This document shows positions 1 through 9,621 of a stretch of DNA of 64,000 bases, in pieces. Source of the DNA: Chelativorans sp. J32 (GTDB taxonomy: Bacteria; Pseudomonadota; Alphaproteobacteria; Rhizobiales; Rhizobiaceae). Position 1 is the first letter of the stretch. Each line of letters opens with the position of its first letter. Under the pieces are notes generated by a model that was not told the DNA's origin, did no database searches, and saw only the letters and a program-made list of their open reading frames with translations. The stretch is taken from contig NZ_JAEQ01000011.1 of the NCBI RefSeq assembly GCF_000518985.1, positions 62,001 through 126,000 of the forward strand. The letters run 5' to 3'. The position numbers and the translations under genes were made by a program.

Positions 1-135
1 TCTTCCTCCGCCGCTGCATTCTCCGGAAGCGGGCTTCGGCTGGGCGTCGCGATGGCAGGATTCGGTGTAGCGGTGATCGCAGGCATGCTGGCGCGAGGCG
101 CTCTTTCGGCACGTTCCCTGCGCTCCAGACGCTGA
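1..135 (+). CDS. C-terminal end of an unidentified protein (cut by window start)
   Basis: An open frame enters from the left edge and stops at a TGA at 133-135, giving the last 44 residues of a protein. The visible part is small-residue rich, has one hydrophobic stretch (about residues 15-33) and ends in a basic tail rich in Arg and Ser, as in a protein with a C-terminal membrane anchor. I do not recognise the family. The SRPBCC gene follows 87 bp later on the same strand, so the two could be co-transcribed. The reading rests on frame continuity only, so it may not be a gene. Confidence 0.35.
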   Translation, partial: SSSAAAFSGSGLRLGVAMAGFGVAVIAGMLARGALSARSLRSRR

Positions 136-222
136 ACGAGCGGCGCCGAACCCTGCGGGAACAATCGACGCGGGCATAGGTTTGGGCCGCATCGCCTTTG
201 GCCTTACCCGAGGGAGCATCCG

Positions 223-882
223 ATGCATCATCGACATCACAACCACGGTGCCGGCCGTGCACTTGCGGCCGGTATGTTGGGCGCTGCCGCCGGCGCCATC
301 GTCTTGATGGCTGCCCGCAGCATGATGAGGGACAACCATCCAATGGGCCCTGAGGACTCACCGCGCCATGCCTGGCGCCGCCGCGCCGGCCGCCGCTGGC
401 GCGAGGGAGCAGTGGTCGGCCGGAGCATCACGGTGAACGCCCCGCGCGAGGAGGTCTATTCCCGCTGGCGCGACTTCTCGACCTTCCCGAATTTCATGGA
501 GAATGTCGTCTCCGTCACCCCCCTGGACCAGACAAGATCGCGCTGGGTCATCGAGGGCCCTGCCGGCAGCACGGTCGAATTCGAAACGAGGATCACCGAA
601 GATCGACCGAATGAGCTGATCGCCTGGGAATCGGACGAGGACGCCGAGGTGCGCAACAGCGGCCGGGTCACCTTCCGCGATGCACCAGGCGGCCGCGGCA
701 CCGAGATCGAGGCGGTGATCGCCTATGATCCGCCGGGAGGCGCGGTGGGTCGCATGGCTGCCAAGCTCTTCCAGAAGGAGCCCGGCGTTCAGGCCAAGCG
801 CGAGCTGCGTCGCTTCAAGCAGTTGATGGAGACCGGCGAGATCTCCACGGCCGCTTCCGGTTCAGCGTCTTCGCGCGCTTGA
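223..882 (+). CDS. SRPBCC-family (polyketide cyclase/dehydrase-like) membrane-anchored protein
   Basis: The protein has 219 residues. It begins with a His-rich segment, then a short Gly/Ala hydrophobic stretch (about residues 12-30) that may be a membrane anchor, then an Arg-rich linker. From about residue 65 to 205 there is an SRPBCC (START-like) domain. The typical start is seen (a short strand after 'VVGRSITVNAP', then 'YSRWRDFSTFPNFMENV'), followed by 'WVIEGPAG' and 'ITEDRPNELIAWES'. Such domains bind hydrophobic ligands, but the ligand here cannot be told. Only 12 bp separate it from the alcohol dehydrogenase, so it is probably the first known gene of a three-gene operon. The family call is firm; the function is unknown. 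Confidence 0.8.
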   Translation: MHHRHHNHGAGRALAAGMLGAAAGAIVLMAARSMMRDNHPMGPEDSPRHAWRRRAGRRWREGAVVGRSITVNAPREEVYSRWRDFSTFPNFMENVVSVTPLDQTRSRWVIEGPAGSTVEFETRITEDRPNELIAWESDEDAEVRNSGRVTFRDAPGGRGTEIEAVIAYDPPGGAVGRMAAKLFQKEPGVQAKRELRRFKQLMETGEISTAASGSASSRA

Positions 883-894
883 GGTCGACCAGGC

Positions 895-2088
895 ATGCGC
901 GCTCTCGTCTGGCACGGAAAACACGATGTTCGCGTCGATACGGTTGACGATCCCGAGATCGTCAACCCCCGCGACGCGATCATCAAGATCACCTCGACCG
1001 CAATCTGCGGGTCGGACCTTCACCTCTATGATGGGGTTATTCCAACCATGCGCCCGGGTGACATCCTGGGCCACGAATTCATGGGCGAAGTGGTCGAGGT
1101 GGGGAAAGGAAACACCCGGCTCAAAAAGGGAGACCGCGTCGTGGTCCCCTTCGTGATCGCCTGCGGAAAATGCTTCTTCTGCGAGAAGCAGCAATATTCC
1201 GCCTGCGACAACTCCAATCCGGCTGACAAGGCCGATATGTCCCAGATGCTCTATGGCCACCAGATGGCCGGCCTCTTCGGCTATTCGCATCTGACAGGCG
1301 GTTATGCCGGCGGGCAGGCGGAATATGTCCGCGTGCCCTATTCGGATATTGGCCCGATCGTCGTGCCCGACGACCTTGAGGATGACGAGGTTCTCTTCCT
1401 TTCCGATATCCTGCCGACAGGATGGATGGCGGCGGAAAACTGCGAGATCGAGGAGGGAGACACCGTTGCCGTCTGGGGCTGCGGACCGGTCGGGCTCTTC
1501 GCCATCCAAAGCGCGCTCATCATGGGCGCTGAGCAGGTGATCGCGATCGACCATTATCCGCACCGGCTGGAACTCGCGCGAAAGCTCGGGGCCAAGGTGA
1601 TCAATTACAAGAACGCCCGGGTCTACGAAGCCTTGATGGAAATGACAGGTGGGATCGGCCCGGATGCGGTCATCGATGCGGTCGGGCTGGAGAGCCACGG
1701 ATTCGCTCCGGACAATCTCTACGATTACGCCAAGCAGACGCTGAAATTGGAGACGGATCGTCCCCACGTGCTGCGGCAGGCGATCTATGCTTGCCGCAAG
1801 GGCGGCCGTGTCTCGGTCCCGGGTGTCTATGGCGGATTCGTCGACAAATTTCCCGTCGGCGCCTTTATGCAAAAGGGCCTCACCTTGCGGACGGGGCAGA
1901 CGCATGTGCAGAAATATCTGGCTCCGCTGCTCGAGATGATCCGCGAGCGCAAGATCGACACGACCTTCCTCATCAGTCACCGCCTGCCCCTGGAACAGGG
2001 CCCGGACGGCTATCGGAAATTTGCTTTCGAGCAGAACGATACGACGAAGGTCGTCCTGAAACCCGGATGGGAGAAGAGCAATGGCTGA
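895..2088 (+). CDS. Zinc-dependent alcohol dehydrogenase (formaldehyde dehydrogenase-like)
   Basis: A 397-residue medium-chain dehydrogenase. The catalytic zinc ligands are visible: Cys in '[10 protein letters not shown]' and the His-Glu pair in '[12 protein letters not shown]'. The structural zinc lobe is the Cys-rich '[15 protein letters not shown]'. The NAD(P)-binding glycine motif is '[11 protein letters not shown]', followed by an acidic residue after the second strand ('AIDHYPHR'), which favours NAD over NADP. The long insert around residues 105-140 resembles the glutathione-independent formaldehyde dehydrogenase branch. The substrate is not determinable. It overlaps the SDR gene downstream by 8 bp, so translation is coupled; a role in aldehyde or alcohol detoxification is inference. 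Confidence 0.9.
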   Translation: MRALVWHGKHDVRVDTVDDPEIVNPRDAIIKITSTAICGSDLHLYDGVIPTMRPGDILGHEFMGEVVEVGKGNTRLKKGDRVVVPFVIACGKCFFCEKQQYSACDNSNPADKADMSQMLYGHQMAGLFGYSHLTGGYAGGQAEYVRVPYSDIGPIVVPDDLEDDEVLFLSDILPTGWMAAENCEIEEGDTVAVWGCGPVGLFAIQSALIMGAEQVIAIDHYPHRLELARKLGAKVINYKNARVYEALMEMTGGIGPDAVIDAVGLESHGFAPDNLYDYAKQTLKLETDRPHVLRQAIYACRKGGRVSVPGVYGGFVDKFPVGAFMQKGLTLRTGQTHVQKYLAPLLEMIRERKIDTTFLISHRLPLEQGPDGYRKFAFEQNDTTKVVLKPGWEKSNG

Positions 2089-2866
2089 CGAGCTAGGACT
2101 TGCAGTCGTAACCGGCGCGTCCACGGGCATTGGCTATGAGCTGGCGAGATGCTGCGCTGAGGCCGGCTATGATCTCGTCGTGGCTGCGGACGAGCCGGAA
2201 ATCGCGGCCGCAGCCGGTAATTTCCAGGCAATGGGCGTGAACGCCGAGCCGGTGGAGGCGGATCTTTCCACGGCCGAGGGCGTGGAGAAGCTTTATGTAA
2301 CGCTCGCAGGCCGGCCCGTGGATTTACTGCTCGCCAATGCAGGGCGCGGTCTCGGGCACGCCTTTCTCGATCAGGAGGTGGCCGACATCAGACATGTGAT
2401 CGACACGAATATCACAGGCACGGTTCTCCTGGTGCATCGAGTCGGCAGGGACATGCGGCTCAGGAACCGCGGGCGGATTCTCTTCACCGGCTCGATTGCC
2501 GGCTTTCTGCCGGGGAGCTTTCAGGCCGTCTACAATGCCACGAAAGCGTTTGTGGACAGTTTCTCCTGGGCGCTGCGCAACGAATTGAAGGACACCAATA
2601 TCACCGTGACCTGCTTGATGCCGGGTCCGACGGACACCGAATTTTTCGAACGCGCCGATATGACCGACACGAAAGTGGGTTCGGAACAAAAAATGGACCC
2701 GGCTAAGGTCGCCCGGATCGGCTTCGACGCGATGATGAAGGGCGAGGCTGGCGTTGTGGCGGGGTTCTCGAACAAGATCCAAGCCGCCATGGCCCATCTC
2801 ATGCCCGCCAGCCTGCTTGCGGAACAGCACCGCAAGATGGCGGAACCGGGAACCGCGAAGCGCTGA
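2081..2866 (+). CDS. SDR-family oxidoreductase
   Basis: A 261-residue classical short-chain dehydrogenase. It has the cofactor motif 'TGASTGIG' near the N-terminus, 'LLANAGRG' in the middle, and an intact active site: Ser in 'FTGSIAGF' and Tyr/Lys in 'YNATK'. The proline-rich '[12 protein letters not shown]' follows as expected. It starts inside the alcohol dehydrogenase gene (8-bp overlap) and its TGA directly abuts the convergent olsB stop codon. The SRPBCC / ADH / SDR grouping suggests one stress- or carbonyl-related operon, but the substrate is unknown. Confidence 0.88.
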   Translation: MADELGLAVVTGASTGIGYELARCCAEAGYDLVVAADEPEIAAAAGNFQAMGVNAEPVEADLSTAEGVEKLYVTLAGRPVDLLLANAGRGLGHAFLDQEVADIRHVIDTNITGTVLLVHRVGRDMRLRNRGRILFTGSIAGFLPGSFQAVYNATKAFVDSFSWALRNELKDTNITVTCLMPGPTDTEFFERADMTDTKVGSEQKMDPAKVARIGFDAMMKGEAGVVAGFSNKIQAAMAHLMPASLLAEQHRKMAEPGTAKR

Positions 2867-3745
2867 TCAGGCGGCGAATCGCTGCGCTTCCGCGCCATAG
2901 TAGGCGATGTAGCGTTCCGAGATCGCTTCGACGGGGAGCACAACGAAAACATCCGTCGTGCAGAAATCCCAATCGATCACGCAGCCCTCCCCGAATTTCG
3001 CTCCGAGGCGCAAATAACCCTTGATCAGTGGCGGCATGCCGGAAAGCGCTGCCTTCGCGTCGATCGCTTCCAGCGGCATCAGGTCCATCGACACATAGCG
3101 CTTGCTCCTCGCCTGGATGGACCACGCCCCATCTGCCTGGCAGTAATGCGCGAGAAAAGAGAGCGCCTCTGCATGCGCGGCGGGCACGGTACCGTGGAAC
3201 GACGCGCAGCCCGTCATGACGTCGATCCTGTTGCGGCGGCAATAGGCCCAAATTCCCTGCCAGAGAAGCTCGATTGTTCGCTTCGAACGGTAAGCCGGCA
3301 AAACACAGGAGCGGCCGAGCTCGAGGAAGCGGCGATCGGGATGACGCGCGATGAGCTTTTCCAGCTCGAACTCCGCTTCGGAGTAGAATCCACCGGCCGC
3401 CAATGCCTGCTCCTGGGGAAGGAGCCGATAGGTGCCGACGATTCGATCACACTCCGTCCCCGGCAGGGTGGTGTCGATCACCAAAAGGTGGTCGCAAACG
3501 GCGTCGAAACGGTCGGCATCACGTTCTTCCGCGCTCTGGGAGGACGATCTTGCGCCCATTTCCTGATAGAAGACGCGGAAGCGAATCGCTTGCGCAGCAG
3601 CCACCTCCTCCGTATCGCGCGCCAGTCGCACCTCGAGCGGGCCGATCCTGCCCAGGATGGAATGATCGGAAATAGCAGCATTTACAAGGGCGGCCTTGTC
3701 GGCGCTATCGTGGCTCACGGTCGATTTCAGCATCAAGTTGTGCAC
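2867..3745 (-). CDS. olsB: L-ornithine N-alpha-acyltransferase (ornithine lipid synthesis)
   Basis: OlsB transfers a 3-hydroxyacyl group from acyl carrier protein to ornithine, giving lyso-ornithine lipid, the first step of phosphate-free ornithine lipid synthesis at the inner membrane. The 292-residue length fits the family. Diagnostic stretches are 'RIGPLEVRLARD', 'IRFRVFYQEMGA', 'DRFDAVCDHLLVID', 'VGTYRLLPQEQA' and 'FLELGRSCVLPAYR'. The start is a GTG at 3745, preceded by a GGAGGA ribosome binding site. No olsA lies next to it. A Pho box sits 48 bp upstream, consistent with induction during phosphate starvation as known for rhizobial olsB. Confidence 0.92.
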   Translation of the reverse strand: MHNLMLKSTVSHDSADKAALVNAAISDHSILGRIGPLEVRLARDTEEVAAAQAIRFRVFYQEMGARSSSQSAEERDADRFDAVCDHLLVIDTTLPGTECDRIVGTYRLLPQEQALAAGGFYSEAEFELEKLIARHPDRRFLELGRSCVLPAYRSKRTIELLWQGIWAYCRRNRIDVMTGCASFHGTVPAAHAEALSFLAHYCQADGAWSIQARSKRYVSMDLMPLEAIDAKAALSGMPPLIKGYLRLGAKFGEGCVIDWDFCTTDVFVVLPVEAISERYIAYYGAEAQRFAA

Positions 3746-3778
3746 GGCTGAGTCTCCTCCACGGCGCTGCGATCGGGA

Positions 3779-3810
3779 ATTAGAGAGAAGCTGCGACAGG
3801 ACGATGACAG
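3779..3810 (-). promoter_or_regulatory. Pho box and -10 element upstream of olsB
   Basis: Read on the minus strand, CTGTCAT (3810-3804) is followed four bases later by CTGTCGC (3799-3793). These are two near-perfect Pho half-sites at the canonical 11-bp period. Eight bases further on is TCTAAT (3784-3779), a plausible -10 hexamer, and the GTG start lies at 3745. PhoB binding here would make olsB phosphate-regulated. The match is seen in the sequence; binding is inferred. Confidence 0.75.
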
Positions 3811-3847
3811 GAAACTGGCCGGCTTACAATCTTTCTGTAAACAGTGT

Positions 3848-6076
3848 TCACGCTGTGGTGTGGACTTCGAGAGCAGTGAGAAGACGGCTGGGGTCTAGCG
3901 GTTTACTGATGAAGCCGGTGGCGCCATGGGCGAGCGCGGTGTGCCGTGTCTTCTCCTGGCCGTCTGCCGAAAGAACCAGGATCGGAATCGGCGCCAGCCC
4001 CGTCTCTTCTTCATAGCGGCGGATCTGAATAATGGCGTCCAGCCCATCCATAACAGGCATATGGAGATCCATAAGCACCATGTCGTAGTCACGGGCTGGA
4101 TGGGTTAGGATATCCACGGCCGCGCGGCCATTCGAGGCCACCACTACGGAATGCCCGGCCTTGCCGAGGGCAGCGCGCGCAAGCAAGGCGTTGATTTCAT
4201 TGTCTTCGGCCACCAGGATCTTGAGGCCGCGACCGGGCTGTTCCGGAGCTTTGCCCGTTATCTCGTCCACAGGTGGCGACCCCGCCATCTGCGGGTTGAG
4301 AAGCAGGCGCATAAGGGTGCGGTCGCGCGCCGGCCTCGCGATAAAGGCATCATAGCCGTTGAGGCGGAACTTGGTGAGCCGGCCACGATCGGTAGGCGCA
4401 ATCAGGGTGAGCGCCTGTTTTGAGCGCAGACCATTGCGGCGCAGCCGGCCGAGGAGGTCGCCTCTGTCGTTCTCGAGCGAGGCGTCGATGATGATGGCAT
4501 CGAACCCGGTTTTCCGCCGGCGCAGAAGCGAAAGCGTGCTTTTCTCGCCCTCAAAAACGCGGGCCTTTCCTCCATGCGACCGGACACTCATGGCGAGCGC
4601 CTCGCCTTCCACGGCATGTGGCGTCAGGATGGCGACATCGAAACCCTTGAGCACCAGCGATGTCTCGGCAGTCGAACCCTCGGGGTCGACGAGAGGGATG
4701 CAGACGGTAAAGGTGGCACCCTCACCGGGAGCGCTTTCCACGGTTATCGTGCCTTCCATGGCATCGACCAGCCGCTTCGTGATCGCCAGGCCAAGGCCCG
4801 CGCCGCCATGCTTGCGCGTCGAGCTCGTATCCGCTTGCTCGAATTCCTGGAAGATGCGCGACAGGCTATCCTGTTCGAGGCCTGGTCCCGTGTCATCGAC
4901 CTTGAAGGAGAGTTTCGGCGCTCCTCCGTTGTGGGTCAACACCGTCACCGTCACCAGAACGCCGCCTTCCTCCGTGAACTTGATCGCATTTCCAAGGAGA
5001 TTGAGCAGGATTTGACGGAGCCGGCCCGGATCGGCGACGATCGTGTCGGGCACTTCCGGCGCGATGTGGCAGCCTAGGCCGATCTTCTTCGTGAAGGCGC
5101 GTACGGCCATGAGTTCGACCACGCTTTCGACCAGTTCCCGGACCGCCATGCGCTGCGGCTCGAGTTCAAGCCGCCCGGCCTCGATCTTGGAGTAATCGAG
5201 CAGATCCTCGATAAGCGCCAGAAGCGCGCTGGCTGAAGTCGTGATCGCGCCCACATAAGTGCGCTGTTCGGAAGAAAGCCTTGTATCCGCGAGAAGCGTT
5301 GCCATCCCGATGATGCCATTCATCGGCGTGCGGATTTCATGGCTTACGGTCGCAAGAAAGCGCGATTTGGCTATGCTCGCCTGCTCCGCGCGCTCCCGCG
5401 CGTTGACAAGGGCGGTTTCGGCCCGTTTGCGGGCAGTGATGTCTCGCGCGATGGCCCAATGCGAGACCACCCCGCTTTCACGGTCACGCCGGGAGATTTC
5501 TGTCCAGGAAAACCACCGCAAGCCGCTCCTCGTGTGAATGGCCACGTCGATCGAGCTCAGCCGTTCTCCTTCCGCCAGCTCGTCGGCCGACATGGGTGAA
5601 ATGTCTATTCCCAGCTGATGCAGGGTCTTTCCGAAGATGTCGCCGGGTTCGCTTTCGATAAGCTCGGCGAAGATGCGGTTGGCATAGAGAATGCGCCCCT
5701 CGCCGTCGCGATGGATCACAAGGTCTCCGAGAGTTTCGAGCAAGCCATAGAAGCGTTGCTCCGCCTCCTCCATTTGCGAGACGCGATCGGCGAGCTCCTC
5801 CACATGATGTTCGTCGGTCGTTGCCTCTCGTGGTGCCTCGGCGAACCTTTCCTGGGGAAGGGCGATGGCCGCAACGAAAGCCGTTGCACCAAGGCCGACC
5901 AGCAGGAAAGTGAGGAGGGGATCGGAGCGAATGAAATGCGCCGCCCCTGCAATGAGAAGGGCTGCGACGGCGAAAATCAGCAAGATCATGCCTGCAAGCG
6001 AGGTGAATCCTCGCCGGGGCCGAGCCTGGCCCTGCCCAAACCATTTCCAGATCGGCTTCAAATCCCCAGCGCGCAT
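3848..6076 (-). CDS. Hybrid sensor histidine kinase (2 TM, PAS, HisKA, HATPase, pseudo-receiver, receiver)
   Basis: 742 residues, inner membrane. Two hydrophobic segments (about 27-47 and 53-73) enclose only a tiny periplasmic loop, so sensing is probably cytoplasmic through the PAS domain (about 105-220). HisKA has the phospho-acceptor His246 in '[15 protein letters not shown]'. The ATPase domain shows the N box '[11 protein letters not shown]', G1 'DDTGPGL' and G2 'GGAGLGLAI'. A degenerate receiver-like segment (about 475-595) precedes a true C-terminal receiver with '[13 protein letters not shown]' and phospho-acceptor Asp670 in '[13 protein letters not shown]'. There is no output domain and no response regulator beside it, so its partner is elsewhere. 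It lies 65 bp downstream of acuI on the same strand. Confidence 0.9.
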   Translation of the reverse strand: MRAGDLKPIWKWFGQGQARPRRGFTSLAGMILLIFAVAALLIAGAAHFIRSDPLLTFLLVGLGATAFVAAIALPQERFAEAPREATTDEHHVEELADRVSQMEEAEQRFYGLLETLGDLVIHRDGEGRILYANRIFAELIESEPGDIFGKTLHQLGIDISPMSADELAEGERLSSIDVAIHTRSGLRWFSWTEISRRDRESGVVSHWAIARDITARKRAETALVNARERAEQASIAKSRFLATVSHEIRTPMNGIIGMATLLADTRLSSEQRTYVGAITTSASALLALIEDLLDYSKIEAGRLELEPQRMAVRELVESVVELMAVRAFTKKIGLGCHIAPEVPDTIVADPGRLRQILLNLLGNAIKFTEEGGVLVTVTVLTHNGGAPKLSFKVDDTGPGLEQDSLSRIFQEFEQADTSSTRKHGGAGLGLAITKRLVDAMEGTITVESAPGEGATFTVCIPLVDPEGSTAETSLVLKGFDVAILTPHAVEGEALAMSVRSHGGKARVFEGEKSTLSLLRRRKTGFDAIIIDASLENDRGDLLGRLRRNGLRSKQALTLIAPTDRGRLTKFRLNGYDAFIARPARDRTLMRLLLNPQMAGSPPVDEITGKAPEQPGRGLKILVAEDNEINALLARAALGKAGHSVVVASNGRAAVDILTHPARDYDMVLMDLHMPVMDGLDAIIQIRRYEEETGLAPIPILVLSADGQEKTRHTALAHGATGFISKPLDPSRLLTALEVHTTA

Positions 6077-6141
6077 ACCCGAAGGGTAATTCGGGTATGA
6101 CTTATGGATCGTTACGATCCCGGCTGCTCTTCTTTCTTGCT

Positions 6142-7131
6142 TTACATTTGGATAACCAGCCGCCCGCGCACACGGCCGGCCACGATATCCTTTCCTGCCG
6201 CGATGACATCGCGGAAGGAAATGTCAGCAGAAAGGCTGGAAAGTTTGTCCCGGTCGAGATCCTTCGAAACGCGGCGCCAGGCTTCCAACCTCAGGGATTT
6301 GGGGGCCATGACCGAATCGATGCCGAGGAGCGAGATTCCCCGCAATATGAAGGGAGCCACCGTGGCGGGCAGGTCCATGCCTTGTGCGAGGCCACACGCG
6401 GCCACCGCACCGCCATAGCAGGTCATTGAAAGGACGTTGGCAAGCGTGTGGCTGCCGACTGCATCGATGCCGCCCGCCCAACGCTCTTTCCCGAGCGGGC
6501 GGCCGGCGCCGGAGAGTTCTTCGCGTGGAATGATCTCGCGCGCGCCCAGCCCCTTCAGATAGTCTTCCTCCGACATTCGCCCGGTGACCGCCACCACCTC
6601 GTATCCAAGCTTTGCAAGGAGCGAAACGGCGACAGAACCGACACCGCCGCTCGCGCCGGTGACGATCACAGGGCCCCGATCAGGCGAAATGCCGTGGCGC
6701 TGCAGCGCCATCACGCAGAGCATCGCGGTATAACCAGCGGTGCCGATGGCCATTGCTTCCCGGGACGACATGTCTTGGGGCAGCGGCACCAACCAGTCAC
6801 CGCTGACGCGGGCGCGGCCGGCATAGGCGCCGTAATGCGTCTCGCCCACGCCCCAGCCGTTGAGGATGACCTTGTCGCCAGCATACCAGTCGGGGTGGCT
6901 GGACCGGATCACCGTTCCCGCGAAATCCACTCCGGGGATCATGGGAAAGCGCCTTACGACCGGCGCTGCTCCGGTGATCGCCAGCCCATCCTTGTAGTTG
7001 ACGGTACTGGCTTCGACCGCGACGGTGACGTCACCGTCCATCAGGTCGTCCTCGGTCATCTGGACGAAATCGACGGATTGGTTCTTGTCTTCGTCACGGG
7101 TGATTAGAACGGCTTCGAAACGGTCGCTCAT
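6142..7131 (-). CDS. acuI: Acryloyl-CoA reductase (YhdH/AcuI-type MDR oxidoreductase)
   Basis: 329 residues, a zinc-free medium-chain reductase. AcuI reduces acryloyl-CoA to propionyl-CoA with NADPH, protecting against toxic acrylate derivatives. Family hallmarks are '[20 protein letters not shown]', '[12 protein letters not shown]', '[13 protein letters not shown]', '[13 protein letters not shown]', the dinucleotide motif '[16 protein letters not shown]' and '[16 protein letters not shown]'. The zinc-binding cysteines of alcohol dehydrogenases are absent, as expected. It reads toward the histidine kinase and away from lspA. The family assignment is strong; the physiological substrate is taken from the family. 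Confidence 0.87.
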   Translation of the reverse strand: MSDRFEAVLITRDEDKNQSVDFVQMTEDDLMDGDVTVAVEASTVNYKDGLAITGAAPVVRRFPMIPGVDFAGTVIRSSHPDWYAGDKVILNGWGVGETHYGAYAGRARVSGDWLVPLPQDMSSREAMAIGTAGYTAMLCVMALQRHGISPDRGPVIVTGASGGVGSVAVSLLAKLGYEVVAVTGRMSEEDYLKGLGAREIIPREELSGAGRPLGKERWAGGIDAVGSHTLANVLSMTCYGGAVAACGLAQGMDLPATVAPFILRGISLLGIDSVMAPKSLRLEAWRRVSKDLDRDKLSSLSADISFRDVIAAGKDIVAGRVRGRLVIQM

Positions 7132-7211
7132 GTCACAGCTCCACTGGCCTACAAGTCATGCTTGCTAGGCTTAGACTGCTCTGCGGCAGCACCCGGGTCA
7201 ATGGGCCGGCT

Positions 7212-7694
7212 TCACGACTCCTGCCGCTGGCGGCGAAGGCCCAGCACCTCCTCCAGGATGACGAGCATCGCACCTACGGTGATGAAGGCATCGGCCAGGT
7301 TGAAAATCGCGAAGGACCAAACCGGCGTGTGAAAGTAGATGTAATCGACGACATAGCCGCGAAGCGCCCGATCTATCAGGTTTCCAACCGCGCCGCCGAG
7401 GATCAGGGCAAAACCCAATCGCGCATAGATGTGGCTCGTATGAGTGCGGAACGCGAGCACTGCGATGAATATGATGATGCCGAGCACCAGCAAGCTCAGC
7501 CAGAAACCGCCGACGCCGGAAAGGAAGGAGAAGGCAACGCCAGTGTTCCGGGAATGCAGCAGGGCCAGGAAAGGCAGCATGTCGACGTGCTGATGCAGCG
7601 GCAAGCGCGCCTCCACGAGCGCCTTGACGAGCTGATCGAGAATGACGGCAATGATGGCGATGGTGGCATAGGGCGCGATCTGGCGCGATTTCAT
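7212..7694 (-). CDS. lspA: Lipoprotein signal peptidase (signal peptidase II)
   Basis: LspA is an inner-membrane aspartyl protease that removes signal peptides from prolipoproteins. The protein has 160 residues with four predicted membrane segments. The two catalytic aspartates lie in 'GGAVGNLIDRALRG' and 'FAIFNLADAFITVG', and the conserved 'LLHSRNTGVAFSFL' is present. The ATG overlaps the stop codon of the upstream rRNA methyltransferase gene (7691-7694), so it is the distal gene of a co-directional minus-strand group. Length and motifs are normal. Confidence 0.96.
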   Translation of the reverse strand: MKSRQIAPYATIAIIAVILDQLVKALVEARLPLHQHVDMLPFLALLHSRNTGVAFSFLSGVGGFWLSLLVLGIIIFIAVLAFRTHTSHIYARLGFALILGGAVGNLIDRALRGYVVDYIYFHTPVWSFAIFNLADAFITVGAMLVILEEVLGLRRQRQES

Positions 7695-8551
7695 GAGGAA
7701 GGTCCGTGGCTTGCAGGCAGGGCGGTGCGGCGGATCTCATAGAGCATGACGCCGGTGGCGACCGCCAGATTGAGCGAATCGGCGCGGCCCGCCTGCGGAA
7801 TGCGTACGAGCCGGTCGCAAGCTTCCGCCAGCTTTTCCGGCAGGCCCTGTTGTTCATTGCCCATGAGGAGGAGGACCGGCGTGCCGGAATAGTCCACGTT
7901 CCGATAGTCGACCGATCCTTTGAGATGGGTCCCGACCATGAGGCCCGAGAAGCCCTCCCGCCAGGAAAGGAATGCGCTCTCGTCAGCACGAGCAAGGGGA
8001 ACGGAAAAAACCGATCCCATGGTTGCGCGTACGGTTTCGAGAGAGAATGGATCGGTGCATTCTCCGACCAGCATCAGACCCTTGGCGCCCACTGCATCGA
8101 CCGTACGTATGATGGTGCCCAGATTGCCGGGATCGCGCACCCGGTCGAGCGCGACCCAGACATCCCCGCCTGCCGGCTGGATTTCGTGGAGCGGCAGCCA
8201 GCGCTGCTCGAAAATGCCGACCACCATCTGCGGGTTGTCGCGTCGGGTAATGGCGGAAAGCACTTTCTCGCTAACCTGGAGCACGAGTCCGCCGGCGGCC
8301 ACGGTCCGGGCAGCAGCTCTTTCTACGGTGGTGTTGCCGCCTGCGCTCTTGGCGTAAACAAGCGTCCGGATTGCCCAACCTGTATCGAGCGCGTCGAGCA
8401 CCAGCTTGAGGCCCTCGGCCATGAAAACGCCTTCGCGGTCCCGATATTTCTTGAGCGCAAGAGCCTTGATATCTTTGACGAGCGGATTCGAGAGGCTTGT
8501 CACCTCCTTCACACGTCCCGGCGTACGCATTGCCTTTTCCGGTCCGCTCAT
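7691..8551 (-). CDS. TrmH/SpoU-family RNA 2'-O-methyltransferase
   Basis: 286 residues when started at the ATG at 8551, whose ATGA overlaps the stop of the upstream methyltransferase gene. The N-terminal substrate-binding part begins 'EVTSLSNPLVKDIKALALKK' and includes 'FMAEGLKLVLDAL'. The SpoU catalytic knot domain shows 'LDRVRDPGNLGTIIRTVDAVG', 'LLLMGNEQQGLP' and 'IPQAGRADSLNLAVATGVMLYE', the three motifs of SPOUT enzymes that methylate rRNA or tRNA ribose. The exact nucleotide target cannot be inferred. An upstream TTG at 8563 is possible but less likely. Confidence 0.9.
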   Translation of the reverse strand: MSGPEKAMRTPGRVKEVTSLSNPLVKDIKALALKKYRDREGVFMAEGLKLVLDALDTGWAIRTLVYAKSAGGNTTVERAAARTVAAGGLVLQVSEKVLSAITRRDNPQMVVGIFEQRWLPLHEIQPAGGDVWVALDRVRDPGNLGTIIRTVDAVGAKGLMLVGECTDPFSLETVRATMGSVFSVPLARADESAFLSWREGFSGLMVGTHLKGSVDYRNVDYSGTPVLLLMGNEQQGLPEKLAEACDRLVRIPQAGRADSLNLAVATGVMLYEIRRTALPASHGPSS

Positions 8552-9621
8552 CGCGCTACCCAACGGGAAAAGAGCGAGGTGGAGAGCGCCCGCCCGGCTG
8601 ATTTCTCGCGGATCACCAGCTCGCCCGATTCGACGCGCCCGCCCATGCCCGCAAAAGTATCACGCATCAGCGCATGAATGGAAAAGAAGGAGGCGCGGAT
8701 CGAATAGGCGGTGAGCACCAATGCCAGCGGTTTCGGCGAAAGGATTTCACGGCATGTTTCCACCAGACCCGGCAAATCCTCGAACAATTGCCAGACTTCG
8801 CCCTTGGGGCCCCGCCCATAGGCCGGCGGATCGAGCAGGATGATGTCGTAGCCATTGCCGCGCCTGGCCTCGCGCTCAGCGAATTTCACGGCGTCCTCGA
8901 CGATCCAGCGGATCGGACGGTCCGTGAGCCCCGCCATTTCCTGATTCTCCCGCGCCCAGCCGATCGCCTTTTTGGAGGCGTCGACATGGGTTACCTGTGC
9001 GCCGGCTTCGGCAGCGACGAGGGACGCGAGACCTGTATAGCCAAAGAGATTGAGTACTTTGACCGGCCGTCGCGCCGATTCGATGAGGCCGCGCATATGC
9101 TCCCAATGGCTCGCCTGCTCCGGAAACACACCGACATGACGAAATGAGGTGAAGCGGCCGAGATACGAGATCCCGTCATGCCGCATAGGCCAGGTTTCAC
9201 CGAGCGGAATTCGCGGAAAGCGCCAGCGGCCCATTCCTTCCTCGTCCGTGTCGCCGGTGAAGATGGCGTCTGCCTTCTCCCATTCGGCCGCGTCCCAAGC
9301 GGGCTGCCAGATCGCCTGGCCTTCGGGGCGGATGATGCGGTACGGGCCATATTGCTCGAGCTTGCGACCGGCGCCGGAATCGAGCAGGGCGTAGTCTTCG
9401 TCTGGAAGCACCTCCAGGATGAGGGGTAGTCGCTCATCGGGGAGCGCGCCCGAGCGGCGCTCGGGAGTCCGGGTCGGCTTCGCCGGCTCTCGCCTCTCGC
9501 GGCCTTCGGTGTGCGGTCGATGCCGTTGGTTCTTCTCCCGTGAAGGCTTCAACAAGGGCTCCGGAATTGATGGTGCGTCTGCGGCTTCTGCCATAGCGGA
9601 AGAACGGGCGCAACACGGCAT
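8548..9621 (-). CDS. Class I SAM-dependent rRNA methyltransferase (RlmI-like)
   Basis: 357 residues. The N-terminal 60 residues are charged, basic and low-complexity, which suggests RNA contact. The SAM-binding motif I is 'VLNLFGYTGLASLVAAEAGA', motif II is 'VTHVDASKKAIGWARENQEM', and the catalytic motif IV is 'YDIILLDPPAYGRG'. This resembles the RlmI/RlmK 23S rRNA methyltransferases but lacks an N-terminal PUA domain. The ATG at 9621 directly follows the stop of the upstream gene; an alternative ATG at 9594 starts 'MAEAADAPS'. Coupled overlaps with trmH-like and lspA point to one operon. Confidence 0.88.
   Translation of the reverse strand: MPCCARSSAMAEAADAPSIPEPLLKPSREKNQRHRPHTEGRERREPAKPTRTPERRSGALPDERLPLILEVLPDEDYALLDSGAGRKLEQYGPYRIIRPEGQAIWQPAWDAAEWEKADAIFTGDTDEEGMGRWRFPRIPLGETWPMRHDGISYLGRFTSFRHVGVFPEQASHWEHMRGLIESARRPVKVLNLFGYTGLASLVAAEAGAQVTHVDASKKAIGWARENQEMAGLTDRPIRWIVEDAVKFAEREARRGNGYDIILLDPPAYGRGPKGEVWQLFEDLPGLVETCREILSPKPLALVLTAYSIRASFFSIHALMRDTFAGMGGRVESGELVIREKSAGRALSTSLFSRWVAR

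Noticed and set aside
895-930. Sigma-54 (-24/-12) promoter at TGGCACG near 908
   Set aside because: The -12 TTGC element is missing at the required spacing, and the match lies inside the alcohol dehydrogenase coding sequence.
862-2130. Long minus-strand open frame opposite the alcohol dehydrogenase
   Set aside because: It covers a clearly coding plus-strand gene with full zinc motifs, has no recognisable domain, and reflects high G+C antisense openness.
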